Origin: Cryptomeria japonica
Taxonomy: Eukaryota; Streptophyta; Pinopsida; Cupressales; Cupressaceae
Reading direction: 5' to 3'
DNA length: 58,000 nt
Assembly: GCF_030272615.1 (NCBI RefSeq)
Contig: NC_081413.1
Location: forward strand, 602,644,709-602,702,708
Part shown: in pieces, positions 1 to 12,395 of the stretch
Position numbering within the stretch: the first letter of the stretch is position 1
Layout: the number at the start of each line of letters is the position of its first letter
The notes under the pieces: generated by a model
Told to the model about the DNA's origin: nothing
Databases searched by the model: none
What the model saw: only the letters and a program-made list of their open reading frames with translations
Position numbers and translations under genes: made by a program

Positions 1-1383
1 ACTTGGTCTTTATCATTTGCGAGCATTGAGTCCTTCTTCTGCATTCTTCATTCATCTTGCTCTCAAATTTGGTCTTGTCGACAACATTCTTCAGTCATGA
101 TTTTGATCGATTTTATCCTATCACATCAATGTGCGTACTCATTTGTCATTATTTTGGACATCGTGAATCCTAATTAGGGATTTGTCCTCTTATCAATCTT
201 ATCATCTGGCGATCGATTTGTCATCGATCGTTGTCATCTCAATCTTGTCATTTTGCGATCGATCATGGTCATTTTCAATTTTGTCATCTTGCAATCTATT
301 TTGTCATCGATTCTTGTCCTCTTGTCAATCTTGTCATTTTGCGATCGATTTGTCATCAATCATTGTTTGTCTCAATTATATCAATTTGGATCAATTAGTC
401 ATTGTTCCTCGTCAATTGGCACATTTATCAATCAAATCATTTATCAGCATTGGTCCTTTGTCAGTCAGAATCATGATCATAATTGAATCGATATCAATTA
501 TCTTTCATCAAGACCTAATTGTCGTTCTTGCATTGTTAATTCATCTTTTAGGGTTTCATGATTTAATCATTTAACCTTGTTTGCCATTTCTCTCTCTAGG
601 ATTAATAAATTATTTATTTATCCTAAGTCTTCTCATCACAATTAAATGTTCATTTAATTGGCTAATTATTCCTCTTTTTGTGAATTAATTAATAAATGAC
701 AAATTATTAATTAATTCACCTAATTTATCTTAGTTCCTAATTTTCCTATTTTCCAATTTTCTAATTTTCCTAATTCCTAATTTCATTTCTCTCCTATTTT
801 TCTCCTAATTTCATGGGAATGACATAGAAATTTGTCATAATTTGTCATAATTGACAATCAATCAATTCTTGACATAGAAATTTGTCATAAATTGTCATGA
901 ATCATCAATCAATCAAATTTTGCATAGAAAGTGCATAATTTGTCATAAATTGTCATAATTGACATTTTTGATTTGCAATTTCTATTTGAATTGAATCATG
1001 CTAATTTGATCTTTTTCTCCAATTTGTCTATAAATTGGATGAATTTCTTCAATCAAATCCCTAATCAGATTATTGAATTTCTAATCACTTTGTCAAATCA
1101 CACTTCGAGTACTCTTGTGCCAATGTCAATCTTGCTTTCACATTAGGATTATGCACTTGAAGGTGAGATCCACAACAAAACTAATTGGAGAAGAAAGAAG
1201 AACAATGGAGCCGCATGAAGGAAGCATTTAGATCTACATTTGGTTTGCATAATCTTTTTGAATGTTTCTATTTTCATGTCTCTATTGAGTGTGTTTAGGA
1301 TAGATCATTGCAATGAGCTTTTGTGATTGAGATAATGGTTAATATCTATATTATTTGTGATGATTCCTAATTTCCTAGCTACA
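1..1383 (+). mobile_element. Partial 5' LTR of a Gypsy-like element
   Basis: The segment is very AT-rich, full of taattaat and tcaatcaatc runs, and ends in ...tttcctagctaca at 1383, immediately before a primer-site-like sequence. The same ending (tttccagcttaca) closes the complete solo LTR at 49743-51215, so the 3' boundary is well supported. No TGTAGACA start is visible, so the LTR probably begins just before the window. A TATA-like ctataaattgg lies near 1027. The short ORFs within 182-574 are translated simple-sequence DNA and not genes. Confidence 0.6.
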
Positions 1384-1387
1384 TTAA

Positions 1388-1407
1388 TTGGTGAACCCAA
1401 CATGAAC
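1388..1407 (+). other. Putative primer-binding site, Gypsy-like family
   Basis: ttggtgaacccaacatgaac begins four bases after the LTR end. A matching sequence (revcomp ttagtgaacctgacgtgaac) sits at the same place after the minus-strand LTR at 12926-14169. Position and conservation suggest the tRNA primer site. It is not the initiator-Met site (TGGTATCAGAGC) seen in the Copia elements here; I do not name the tRNA. Confidence 0.5.
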
Positions 1408-1506
1408 ACTAACCATCTAACCCCTTTATTGTGTTTTTGAGTGCTTTTGAGTTGATTTCCAGGTCAAAAAACCCAAAAATAGGGCAGTGCAGGGTTTTCT
1501 GGGGAC

Positions 1507-1625
1507 TTCTGCGCCTATGTAAGACAACTTGCACCTGTGTTAAGCATTTTGTGCTTGTGTTAGAGACATTCTGTGCTTCTGTTTTGAGTTTTGTGCCTGT
1601 TTCATGAGTTCTGCGCCTGTGTAAA
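1507..1625 (+). repeat. Leader minisatellite, about 20-bp units
   Basis: Six imperfect units of the type ttctgcgcctgtgt start near 1507, 1528, 1548, 1569, 1590 and 1609. They lie in the untranslated leader shortly after the primer site. No coding potential. Confidence 0.6.
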
Positions 1626-3511
1626 GTCCAGAAACAGAGGTGAAAATGCAGTGTTTTACTTGAAAATCGTTTGTTTTTGCATTATGTTTTCTGCTTTTTG
1701 GTTTTTGGTACTAATTCTCCGTGCAGAACCTTGGCATATGCATGAAAAAGGAAATAAATCAAACTACTAACACATTTTTGTGCAGGTTTGATAGTCAAAG
1801 ACTAAACATTTCAAACTTCTGACTTGGGTTTTGCAGGTTGCCTTGGACTACAACTAAACCTTGTGTTTGCAATTATTTTATTTAGGCACCTAGTGATTTC
1901 TAAATAGGATGGAATGAATCTATGCTTGATTTGATTGTCAATTTTGACATTGGAGTAGGAGAGTATGCTCTCATCCTTCTTAGGGTGATGAGAAATCCAG
2001 ATCTTCAATACCATGCTCATGTCTTTCATTGTGTGTCACCTTTAGAGGGCCTGCCTTCCCGACCATTTGCTTTTGCAAGCAAGTGATAATCATGAGAAGG
2101 GAATGACCCAAAGTGAGTACGGCTAGAATACCTTGGCATTCTAACTCACTATAAAAAAATACCCGATGAGCGAAAGCTTTGAAGGAAGGGTTACGTGGGA
2201 ATTGCAGTTTCTTGGGAAGTGATGACCCTTGGACTCTTTCTCATATCAACATCTAAGTAGGACCTCGCGGTCTAAATCGTGCTTGCACAACTACATTTGT
2301 TTGGTATCTTGATGGGCTTAATTTCTCAATCACGCTTGTGTGACATCAAGGAGTAACGCTTAACAGAAATCCTTACTAAACACCTTGTTTTTAGAGGCCA
2401 AAAACCTATCTAGTTGCTTGAGAAGGACAAGTTCGGATACTTGGAAGAGATACTATGTTCGCCATGGGGAGATTTCCATGAGGACTGATGCTTGGTTGCT
2501 CTGAGAAATGAGTTCCGTGGAGGGGAGCCCGTGGGGTCAAGCATCTATGTATTCTCCTTGAATCCCATAATGAGTCTACCTCTCAAGTACCTAATGTCCT
2601 TGCCTACCATAAGAAATGTGTGAATGAGCATGATTGTCTTGAGTCTATGTTAAAATATCTTGTCTTCTTTACTTGTCAAAAGTTGAATTGCATCTCATTT
2701 CAAAAACAAGACAAAATTGATTCAAAACAAAGTTAAACATAAGAGAATTTCATCCAACAAACTTCAAAACACTTTCAAACATGGTTGTCAAACATTGTTC
2801 AAAATCTTGTCTCAACATTCATGTCACTTACATTTAGGTTCATCCTAGGTTGCATTTTGCAAAGTTCATTGTCAACTACCAAGGTTAAGTTTCACTTAGG
2901 TCATACTCCTTTGCATATCAATAAGGGTCATCCATTTGCATGTGTCCTCTTGCATTAGAGTAATACCATTTCATAATTCAACCTTAGGTTTTGCCTTAGG
3001 TTGACATTGTCATACATTTGCATTTGCATACCCTAGGTCCCTTCATTAAGCTTAGGTCATTATCATATCATATTAGGGTCATTTGCATAGTAATTGTCCC
3101 TTTTCATATAGTCTCAAAAACTAGGTTTTGTCATACTTAAGTAATCCAAATCTTTGATAAACCCTAAGTCATTATTAAGAAGTCTAGACCTTGTCAAACC
3201 TTTTCTTTTTATGTCATTATTGTCATTTGGTCAAACCTAGCTTAGTATCCAAGCATATAGGGGAGACTTTGTCATTTGTCCTTTTCTCACTTGGTCCTTT
3301 TGTCCTTTGAGGTCTAGACATCATTTCAAGTTCCTAAGGGTCTCTTTTAGATTTGCATTCCAAAAAGTTTGTCAAAATCTTGAAAAACAACCAAAAACAT
3401 AGGTTGCATTCTTGCCATAGATTTCATTTTTCATTCATTTAGTTTGCATTTAGTTGCATATCATATATTGTCTTTGAAAAATTCCAAAAATATTGCATTT
3501 GCATAAGTGAC
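1626..3511 (+). other. Long untranslated leader of the Gypsy-like element
   Basis: About 1.9 kb without a credible ORF lies between the leader repeat and the gag start. It includes several gtgagtac/taccttgg-type stretches near 2117-2145 and pyrimidine-rich runs of tttgtcatt and cattttgc from 2660 to 3500. I see no gene; this is best read as retrotransposon leader. Confidence 0.45.
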
Positions 3512-5212
3512 ATGCCTGTTGAAACAAGATCACAATCTAAAAAGATGGGTGAACCAGCGTATCAACCCATTGACAACATATCAAATTCACAATTTCAAAC
3601 CAGTCAAACAGTACATATTGAAGGTTCATCAAGCACATCACTACCACCATATGGAACAGTTCAACTTGGACCACCTCCATTATATGAACCAGTGTTTGTA
3701 CCTATGAAACCAGGACATGGGAGTGTTCCACCAACTCCAAGAGGAAGTGCACCTTTTAATTGGAATCAACCAAACTTGCAACATGAAACACAAACATTGT
3801 ATGAAGAACAAACCCTCTCACAAGGATTTGGTTCAGATCAAGGTATTCACCAAGAAACGAATCCAAATGTCCAACCAGATTCTTCATCAGATTTCGATGC
3901 TTCTGATGATGTTGACATGTTCCTTCAAGATCCAAAGATAACAAAAAAGATGGATAAGTTCTTGAACAAGGTCTTTAAGATGTTTCCACAAAAGTATCTT
4001 AACATGATGAGTAATGTGACCTCTTCAAGTGAGCAAATCAATGTGCAAGAACAACAAGGTGGTGAGTTGTTAAGTTTCTCTCCACATCCAAATGAAGAAA
4101 ATGCACAACAAGCAACTCAACCTACCTTAATGAATAAACGTGCTTCAAAGGCATTGACAGTGACTATTCCTCAAAAGTCACCATTTGAGACAATAAATAA
4201 TCCATTATTCAACGCAACACCTGTAACACAAGATCAAATAAAGACCACGCAAATATTGACAACTATCCCTCAACAAGAAGTAGTTCCTCATATGCATAAA
4301 ATGGGATCAAAATATAAAATGCAAGAGAGCTTCACAAATGGAATGCCTGATATCACCAATGTCCAAAACAATTCCATGATGCAACAAAGTTCTTATGTCC
4401 CGTTAAATTCAATATATTTGACAAACACTATTGCGACAAATTCTTCGATAATGGCGACACAAAGAGCTACGGATAGTGGTTTGTACCAATAACAATTGTT
4501 GCAACAATTGAGTAATACACAAAAAGTGCAATCGAATGTGCAAAAAAGCAATGTACAACAACAACAATTTTGCATTCGACAACAAATTGCAGTGCCTTCG
4601 ACACCATTACAAGTTAATGCAAACTTGCAACCATCACAATGGATTGGACAAACAACACAGCAAGTTAATGCAAGTGCTATACCCCATCTTAAGGAGAAGC
4701 AACGAAAACCACCTAAACAAAGTTTTTTTTACAAATGATGGGATACACACCGCGACAACAATTTGCACAAAGTCAACAAATTTTGATTCATCAGCATCAA
4801 CAACATGTGCCTCAATATGTGCCAAGGCAAACAAGCTATCCTACTTCACAGCCGCAATTGGCGCCTATGCAATATCAACAACATACTCAATTGCAATATC
4901 AACCTAGGCTACAAGAAGCACAACAACAAGGTCGATATCAAGGCATAGCACAACCGCAACAACAAGAGATGTACCAAGAACATTATATGCCGGAGACACC
5001 AAAAACGGCCATTTCAGAGTATCAACAACCCATCGAAAATACGATGTATCGACAAAGAGTACCCACTGGGATTAATGATGGACCTCTAAAATATGATACA
5101 ATTGCGCAACAACTTGAGATGCTGCAATGAAAATTTGACGCATTAGAAACTATAGGAACAAAGAAGTTGTATACAGATCAAGATTTATGTCCTAATCCAT
5201 TTGACAGATACC
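3512..5212 (+). pseudogene. gag: Gypsy-like gag, Q/N-rich, broken
   Basis: The frame opens with MPVETRSQSKK and runs 326 codons to a TAA at 4490. It continues in the same frame to 4738, then shifts one frame at the T run near 4723-4731 (frame beginning 4735) and is stopped again by TGA at 5128, after which it reads on through LCPNPFDRYL. The last third is very rich in Gln (QYQQHTQLQYQ-type stretches). Residues 130-170 contain an acidic patch (SDFDASDDVDMFLQD) and a basic helix. A structural capsid role is inferred from position downstream of LTR, primer site and leader, and from the PFD motif common in plant Gypsy gags; no zinc knuckle, protease or RT follows. Coding is cut off at 5212 by a Copia LTR. 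Confidence 0.55.
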
Positions 5213-7275
5213 TGTAAGGCACATATGAATTTCGGTAGGAACAGATACCGATAAACAATACAACTTAACAATTAACTAGATAATCAATGCAAAGAAACCA
5301 TACCACATGTTGGGAAAAATGGTGTCTCAACCTTGCATTTATGCGAGGTTACTATTTATAGTAAGTTTTTATTTGAGCACGAAATGGTGCGAAACTCTCC
5401 CTGAAGCTTCTGGTTGGCTAGATAAGCATTCCGGTAAAGTTTCGTCGCAAGGTCACAGCTAGTTTTGAAGATATTAAAGTTTTCATCTTGGAGGGGTGCA
5501 ATAAAATGTTTAAACTTAATTTTGGGGACTTTAGAGGCTCCGAAACGCCCTGAAAAGTGGCCGTAACCGGCGAAGCGGGTTACGAGGTGATAGAGCACTT
5601 CGCGAGCTTTCCGGCGCTTCAAACGGTTCGTCAATCGGACACCCGGTTCTCAAGTTATGGCCTCCGGAAGTTTGTACTCCTGAAATAGGAAAAATAATTT
5701 GTATCGGATACATAAATGAGCTGTAAAAGGGAGCAACACGTGTTGATGTGTGCTTTAACATGTCATAGGGCATCTAGAAGGGAGATAAGGTCGGCTACAC
5801 CTTATTGGGTGGTTTTAGCCCATGGTTTTGTAATACCGTTTGACGGTTTCTTGTATTGTATCTCCTATTTATGAGGTGTGTGAGATAGAGGTTGTGTGTA
5901 AGAGTCTCATGGCTATTGAGTTGCCTCTGAATCTCTGATTAATGCTACTCCTGCGAAGAGCTTGCTCTGCAAGTATTTTGTAATTTGTTTTTGATTGCTG
6001 AATAAAATATTGAGCTGCTTTTGGAGGGTGGGGTTTTTCTCCCGTAAGGGTTTTCCCCACGTAAATCATTGTGTTGTGGTATGAATGCTATTATATCTAT
6101 TTCTATTTTCTGTAACTGTTGTAATGATCTGAAAAAGTTTTGCATTACCCTCCTCTCAAGGTTAGTGTAGGAAGTTGTTTCCGCTACTTAAACTTCCTTA
6201 CACCACATAACACCATGATTTGTACGTGGAAAACCCAAAAAGGGAAAAACCACGATGGAAAGCCTACCCACAGTTAGATGATACCTCTGCAAAAAGTATG
6301 TGTTACAATGAGGGGCCTGCACTTGCCGGAAGGCACACTCCCTAGAGCGTACTACGCATTACAAAAGAGTCTCATTGACTATAGCGAGACTACAACCATC
6401 TCAAGATAAACGAACAACAATCCAATAGAGTGAACTGCTAGAAATAGCATCTACCATGCCTGATTACAGTCTCGGTTAAGCCCAGTGCCAGAGGACTAAA
6501 TCTTCTTTTGAATCCAATTTGATCACCAATGATCAGCCAACACCTATGTCTGAATGATATTACAATATTTGCACATTACACTCCTTGACCATGACCTTTC
6601 CAATACCCATGATACTTTACAAAGATTTTCTACCTCTTATTTATACAAACCCTAAGGCCTAAACCAATTAGGTCAGCCACCTAAAAGATATTACAATAAG
6701 ATCATTACATAATTTCATATTACAATGATATGCCATGTCCGCTTAAGACCAAAACAATAATAACAAATACATAAATCATCTCGGGGCATCCCGGTAACGT
6801 GTAGAGTACACATTAGCATAATATCGATCCATAACCTAGATAGCTATCGGACCTATTCAGGGTCCACCACGCGAAAGCAATATCTTCAAACAATTGAAGC
6901 ATGATCAAAGAACATCTTCAACGTCCTAAAATCCATGAAGAAGTTGCATCAACACCAACTATGCATCCTATCACGATTCTTTAATGAAAGCTTTGCCCAT
7001 AAAGCCTTAAACCATTGTCGATAAGGGTTTACCAGAGTGTATGATAGTATCTGATTACCAGGCCAATACCAACTGACCAAAACATGCTCATGGAGCATAT
7101 AACATATAAAATCAAACATGCTTCACTGATCCAAACATGTCAAAAGTGTCCAATAGATAGTCTCTTCTGCCGGTAACACTAGATCTTCTACTATTAACCA
7201 ACCATAATAGCTAGTGTTGACATCAATGACTTAACATCAATGCAACACATGATCAATTCATCCATAATGCCAACA
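5213..7275 (-). mobile_element. Copia-like LTR, minus strand, interrupted
   Basis: Read on the minus strand this begins TGTTGGCATT at 7275 and shares blocks with the solo LTR at 49207-51902 and the partial LTR at 14170-14904: the start with gtgttgcattgatgt and tcattgatgtcaacactag, the block gcaagtgcaggcccctcatt, and the ggttttccacgtacaaatc block. It is split by the solo LTR at 5308-6202; the LTR proper is about 1.16 kb. The 3' end is uncertain (5213-5226). The flanks (gttga after 7275; no match near 5210) do not form a target duplication, so this is not a simple solo LTR; it may be one end of a rearranged element. Confidence 0.6.
5308..6202 (+). mobile_element. Solo LTR (895 bp) with perfect target duplication
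   Basis: Starts TGTTGGGAAAAATGG and ends cttccttaca, giving TG...CA termini. It is flanked by the 5-bp duplication ccaca at 5303-5307 and 6203-6207. A gctgaataaaat poly(A)-like signal near 6000 supports the plus orientation. It has no internal region, so it is a recombined solo LTR. It interrupts the older minus-strand LTR at 5213-7275. Confidence 0.85.
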
Positions 7276-8327
7276 GTTGATAGTCTGATAGTGATTCGAT
7301 AGATTAGATAGTTGAGAGGCTTGATTGCAATTGTTTTGACAAGATAGTTGTATCTTTTGTTTAACTTCGTGCGAAGTGTTTGTTGGATATCGGATAGGGT
7401 GTTGGATTGTTGCAAGACAATTATTGCAAGTTTTTGAATTATTTTCAATTTGTAGTTGTTTTTGAAGAGCTTTTCCGATGTTTAGGGTTTTGGGTATTTT
7501 CTCAATGTTTTTGTTCTTTTTTCAAGATCATATTTGAATGTTTTTGTTGTGATTTTGATGTTTTTTTATTTTTATTTTTTTCAGGACTTTTATCGAATGT
7601 TTTGGTATTTTGATGGTTTTCAAATTTTTTTGGTATGTTGATTTTTTTGATCAATTTTTTATTTTATTTTTTTGAAACATGACTTGCCATTAATTGATAA
7701 AGATAAGACTAACCTAGACAAAATCTAGCAGCCATACTGATCTATGTCATTGTTTTGATTTGTGTGATCATTGATAGGAATGTTTGGTTTCAAAGAGTGA
7801 GTACCTCATATAAGACCGATATGGCTGGGTTCGAGTATACCCTTCCTTGTACAAGACATGTTGATGTTGGATAAAGTTTGATCGATAGATTGATTAACAA
7901 GACATGTGATCAGTTTGATTATAGACTTTGAGAGTTTGCTTGTTATTAATTAGATTTGATGGATGGCCCATGCTTTCTTGCTTTGATTTTTAAATTTGTT
8001 TTTTAATTTTTTTATTTGTATGGCTTTTCTAAAGATATTTTGTGATTTTTAGGATTTTTTCATGACATTTTTTGTGAATGTTTTGATTGATTTTTTCAGA
8101 ACTTTATCTGAATATTTTTTATTGATTTTTTCAAGACTTTATCTGAATGTTTTATTATTATTATTTTTAGGACTTTTTCTGATATTTAGAATTTTTTCAG
8201 TTATGCTCCCAAGTATGCAACCCTATATGATGATATGCAACATGTATGTGGAGACAATGAATTTTTTATATGAGTTATGTTAATGCAGGATGCATGAAAA
8301 AAATGCAGTTTGTATTCGAACAAGGAT

Positions 8328-8364
<37 letters not shown>

Positions 8365-9546
8365 TTTCATTCTGAAATGCACTAATTGGATTAAAGGTGC
8401 AAAACGCTTCAAAGATAGGAGTTCAATCCATTCTCAAAATACTTAGACCATCCAACCTAACACCTTATGTAACCAAGATTTATGAATGGAGGCACAAAAA
8501 ACTTCTCCATCAATTCTTGAAATTTTGATCTTCTTTTTTCCATGTGTGTGCATTTGAGTTCATTCTAACTCTTATAACCATCAAAGACCCTTGGAATCCT
8601 ATATGGCTAGCTACTAGGGTTATTCTGACTTCAAAACCAACCTGGATAGAGTCTCGTTGCCAGCAATCTTTTAGGGCTTCGGTGAGGTTATGCACTATAA
8701 TCTCTCAAACATTGTTCCATTGTCAGTAGGCATTCATAGCCCTAATGGAGTTACTTGCATGTTCCCATAGTCAATCTTTTTTTTCTCGCACTTGTATGCG
8801 TGATATTTCAATTATATCTTTTCTCTTTTTGCTTTGAGATGGATATTGACATAACACTTTTTTTCTTTTATTTTCTTGCCTTGACTTGTAAGTAATTAAA
8901 CCTACTTGGGTATGACAATTACAGTGGTGCTGAAGCAAAATATTGGATTTTTCACTAGCCACATGACCAACTAGGTATCTGTAATGACTTAGAGCTTTTG
9001 ATTAATATGTGAGATATAGAAATTAATAGATTTTGGGTAAGAAGACTTGATAGTGAAACTATGACCAAGGATAAAGCTTAATCACGAGGTGACGTGGAAG
9101 ATGAATGACTAAAGACCTCCTAAAAACTTCATGAACAAGTATCTAGGAAATGAGACAAACTTCATTCCTTTCAGTGCAGACAGGTGAATAACTTAGACAA
9201 TCATCATGTTTTTATTGATGCAACTATATGCGAAATAAATAATAATATGTAGCTATATGTTGTGCAATGATAATATGCAAGCAACTATGATGCACTCTGA
9301 AATGGAGATATGCAATGCAGTAAAGAAATATGCAATTGTAGTACTAAAAATTCAAATGAACCCACCCTTAGATGTAATATCTTTTTAGGTGCATGTTGTT
9401 ATTGAGTTGGTATGAACTTTGTGTAGATAATTTATTTGTCTTTTTTTCAAGAGTTAGATGAACCTGTCTTTTTCAATAGGATAGTCAGATAGGAGTCTTT
9501 CTTGTACAGTGTATGCTATAGCCTCCTTATTTTCAAACCAATTCAG
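7276..9546. other. AT-rich DNA without a recognised gene
   Basis: About 2.3 kb. From 7440 to 8200 it is T-rich with a degenerate repeat (ttttcaggactttatctgaatgttttt-like, clearest at 8085-8190). A gtgagtacctcatataagaccgatatgg stretch near 7798 recalls the leader at 2117 of the first Gypsy element, so part of it may be Gypsy leader. Short ORFs here are low-complexity Phe/Leu-rich strings and I do not count them as genes. Confidence 0.4.
8330..8363. repeat. (TG)n microsatellite
   Basis: About sixteen uninterrupted TG dinucleotides. Confidence 0.95.
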
Positions 9547-10737
9547 CTATGGTAAATCTTCTTGCTCCCATTCCTTCAAGTGTGGGTGTATGAGGAAAAT
9601 ATATTTTGGTTTCAAAGTTGTGATGTGAGTGGGTGCTATGCTTATTTTTATTGATGCACTTGAAGAGTATGATGAAGCCAACCAGGTGTTGATCTCATTT
9701 GTTGGTGTTATGCTTGTTTTTGTCACTATATTGGCATTTGATGATGGTGCACATACCAATGTTGATAAATTATTCTCTGCAGTATGATCTGGATTGGTGA
9801 TTTCATTGACAAGGGATTCATGAACAACTTGTGTATTGGAATCATGAGAAAGACTAGGAGAAATGATAATGGGATCTTGTTTAGGAGGTGGATGTTGGAT
9901 GGTACTCGAAAGAACATCTTGCTCTTGAGAAACAAGGGTGTTATTATGAGTGGAATAGAAAAGAATGAGGGGATCATCATTAGATTCTTGATAGGTAGAG
10001 TCTTCATCAAAAACTAGGTAGGATGAAAAGGTTTATTCTTGATCTTGATTTATTTCATGATTGATTTCTTCTAATTTTGGATTGTCCTCCTGAAATAGGG
10101 AAGGAGTTTGGATATTCATGGGAGATTCTTGGAAGGTTTCAACCTTTTGACTTGATGAGAAAGGATATTGAATGAGACTCTCTGAATCATGACTTGGATC
10201 AGATTGGATTTGTGCTATGGAAAGCCCTTGGGAGATTGTGCTATTAGATAAAGATAGCGTGGATTGGTCTTGTGTAACCTTAGGGGATGATAAAATGGTC
10301 GATAGATGTGGTTGATTTGGACTTTGGTTGAAAGGGATTTGATTTTGGTTGAAAGGAGTTGGACTCTGGTTGAAAGAGGTTTGATTTTGGTTGAAAAGAG
10401 TTTGAATGTTGAGTTGGTGTGAATTTTGATTTGGACTTTGGTTGATGGGGTTTGATTTTGGTTGAAAGAGGTTTGATTTTGGTTGAAAGAGGTACTTTGA
10501 GTGTTGGGTTGGTGTGAATTTTGATTTGGACCTTGGTTGAATGGGGTTTGATTTTGGTTGAAAGGAGTTTGATTTTGGTTGAAAGAGGCTTGATTTTGGT
10601 TGAAAGAGGCTTGATTTTGGTTGTTGGGTTGATATAATTGGTATCATTGATATGTTAGGTTGAAAGAAGGTTGACATCACTCTAATGTTGGTTGAATTGA
10701 GGTAAGAATGATTTTGTTGAAGAATGAAGGTTGGCAT
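9547..10737 (-). pseudogene. Gag-like ORF with FNQ/FQP repeats
   Basis: On the minus strand the frame starts at MPTFILQQNHSYLNS (10737), meets a TAA at 10033 and continues in the same frame to a stop at 9547, about 397 codons with one internal stop. Residues 35-140 are tandem FQPKSN / FNQNQ / FNQSP units; the rest is Ser/Asn/Gln-rich and acidic. Its place about 2.2 kb downstream of the LTR and primer site of this minus-strand element matches the Q-rich gag of the element at 1-5212. I infer a diverged gag or a non-autonomous element protein; no zinc knuckle, protease or RT is visible. It may extend upstream (to about 11242, where a broken frame contains STRSKPYSKQ). Confidence 0.45.
10305..10625 (-). 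repeat. Coding minisatellite, about 21-bp units
   Basis: Repeated gattttggttgaaagaggt units (about 21 bp) encode the FNQ/FQP array on the minus strand. A larger block with gttgggttggtgtgaat occurs twice (near 10410 and 10503), giving a second-order repeat. Confidence 0.7.
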
Positions 10738-12395
10738 GTTTGGATGGTCTCACAAGAAGAAGAAGGTTGGCCTAATAATGATTCCCTTGTGTTTATCACC
10801 TCCCTCATCATATTTTCTAACCAACCTCTATGGTTGATAGGACTAGTCTATCATTTGTTGTTGCAAAGTATTGATTTGTTGAGCTAATGTTTCTATGGAT
10901 GGCAATGGAATAGGAATGGAAGAGATGAATTCTTCAGCTTCCCTACAAAATGCATTACGTCAATCCATGATGTTTGCCTGATTGGTTTGAACCTAAGATC
11001 ACAACATGTAAGATGTTTTCTTCATTTCTAGAGTGTTGTGAAAGTTTGATTTGATGTTGATGTTGACAAGCTTGTTTGCTGTAGGGTTTTGATCTTGTTG
11101 ATATTGAAACTTGACTTTGTTGAGGGTTTTGATCTTGTTGATGTTTTTGACAAAACTTTGGTTGAGATTCCACTTTGTTTTTGTATTTTCTAAAATGTTT
11201 GAACTTGGTGAAATTTAGCAAAGGACACAACAGACACTTCAAAAAGAATAAAACTATGAAAAAAATACTTGTTTAAGGAACTTTTTTCAAATTCCCATAA
11301 ATGTTGGAGGCTTTTTCAAGCCCCCATTTTGTTTTTGTTGTATTTGGGCAATTCAATATCACATCAAGCAGACTCTCCTAAGGTTAAAAGGTCACAAGTA
11401 TTATCACAACCCATATCTTGATACTCTGTCAACTCAAACAACCCTGTCACATCTTGAGGTGTGCCCATTTTTTTGCCTTTTTTCAAAAATTAGACCAAAG
11501 AAGATTGCTCCTCAATTGGACCATTATCCTGGGAGATAAATGGTGAGTGTCTTGGGGGTAGATTCTTCCCCACCCTTGCATTGTGATAAAACAAGTATGT
11601 GGTTACTGACTCAGCTGGACTTCTAATTTCTATGGTGTTTAGACAGAGTTCCATTTGAGTGGTCACAATTAGCAGTGTTTTACACTCCATTGAGAGAGGT
11701 CTCCCAATCTATAGAGGTTACGCTCTATAGATTTTATTGTATTGTATAGGCACTAAGAGATTCATAACACCATTGTGACAACATGTAACACTCGTCGCAT
11801 ATGATTTTCATCACATACACATTTATTTATAATGGCTTGGATTACTTGGCCTTAGCCATTGCCACTTAGGTTGTTCCCCTCTCACCGGCCTTAATGGCAC
11901 CCTAAGGGCAACTTGGGAGGGCAGACCTTCTAAAGGATTTAATTACAAGAAATAAACGAAAGCATGGAAGAAGAGAGTCTAATTTTCTGATCACCCATTG
12001 AAGGGGAGAGCATAATACATATCCCTTTGAAGACACAAAAAACAAGATTTATTTTTATCCTTCCATTGCAATGATTTTCTATTCGAAGTGGATATGTTTC
12101 TCCACACACACATGGTGTTCATTTTTAACCTTCATAGCAATTTATGAAAGAAAAAGAAAGAATTTGATTTTGTTCTTTTTAAATGCACCAAAATAAGTTC
12201 TCTACTCTAACCCTGCAGAGAAAATAACATTAGTAGACACATGGTGGGCTATCCAGCCTAATTTCCTTCCTTTGGTTACAAAAAATCTACTTCTGTGTTT
12301 ATCAATGATCTATTATAAAATAGAACACTAAAAGACTAGAATTTAAGAAAAATGAAAGAATAGAAAGGTTTTCTCTTTTTTCTTCATGAGGAACT
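10738..12395 (-). other. Leader and broken 5' coding region, minus element
   Basis: Between the leader minisatellite and the gag-like ORF only fragments are open (for example 10955-11242 on the minus strand, with a Q-rich stretch). I see no other gene. The segment is internal Gypsy-like sequence between the LTR at 12926-14169 and the gag-like ORF. Confidence 0.4.

Noticed and set aside
182-574. 130-codon plus-strand ORF near the start
   Set aside because: Ser/Ile/Leu-rich translation of simple tcatc/ttgtcat repeats in LTR DNA; an overlapping frame is also open.
5213-7275. Second simple solo LTR with target duplication
   Set aside because: The flanks gttga and the bases near 5210 do not match, and one end is ambiguous.
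7407-8283. Phe/Leu-rich small ORFs that look like membrane peptides
   Set aside because: They come from T-rich degenerate repeats and have no start context or homology.
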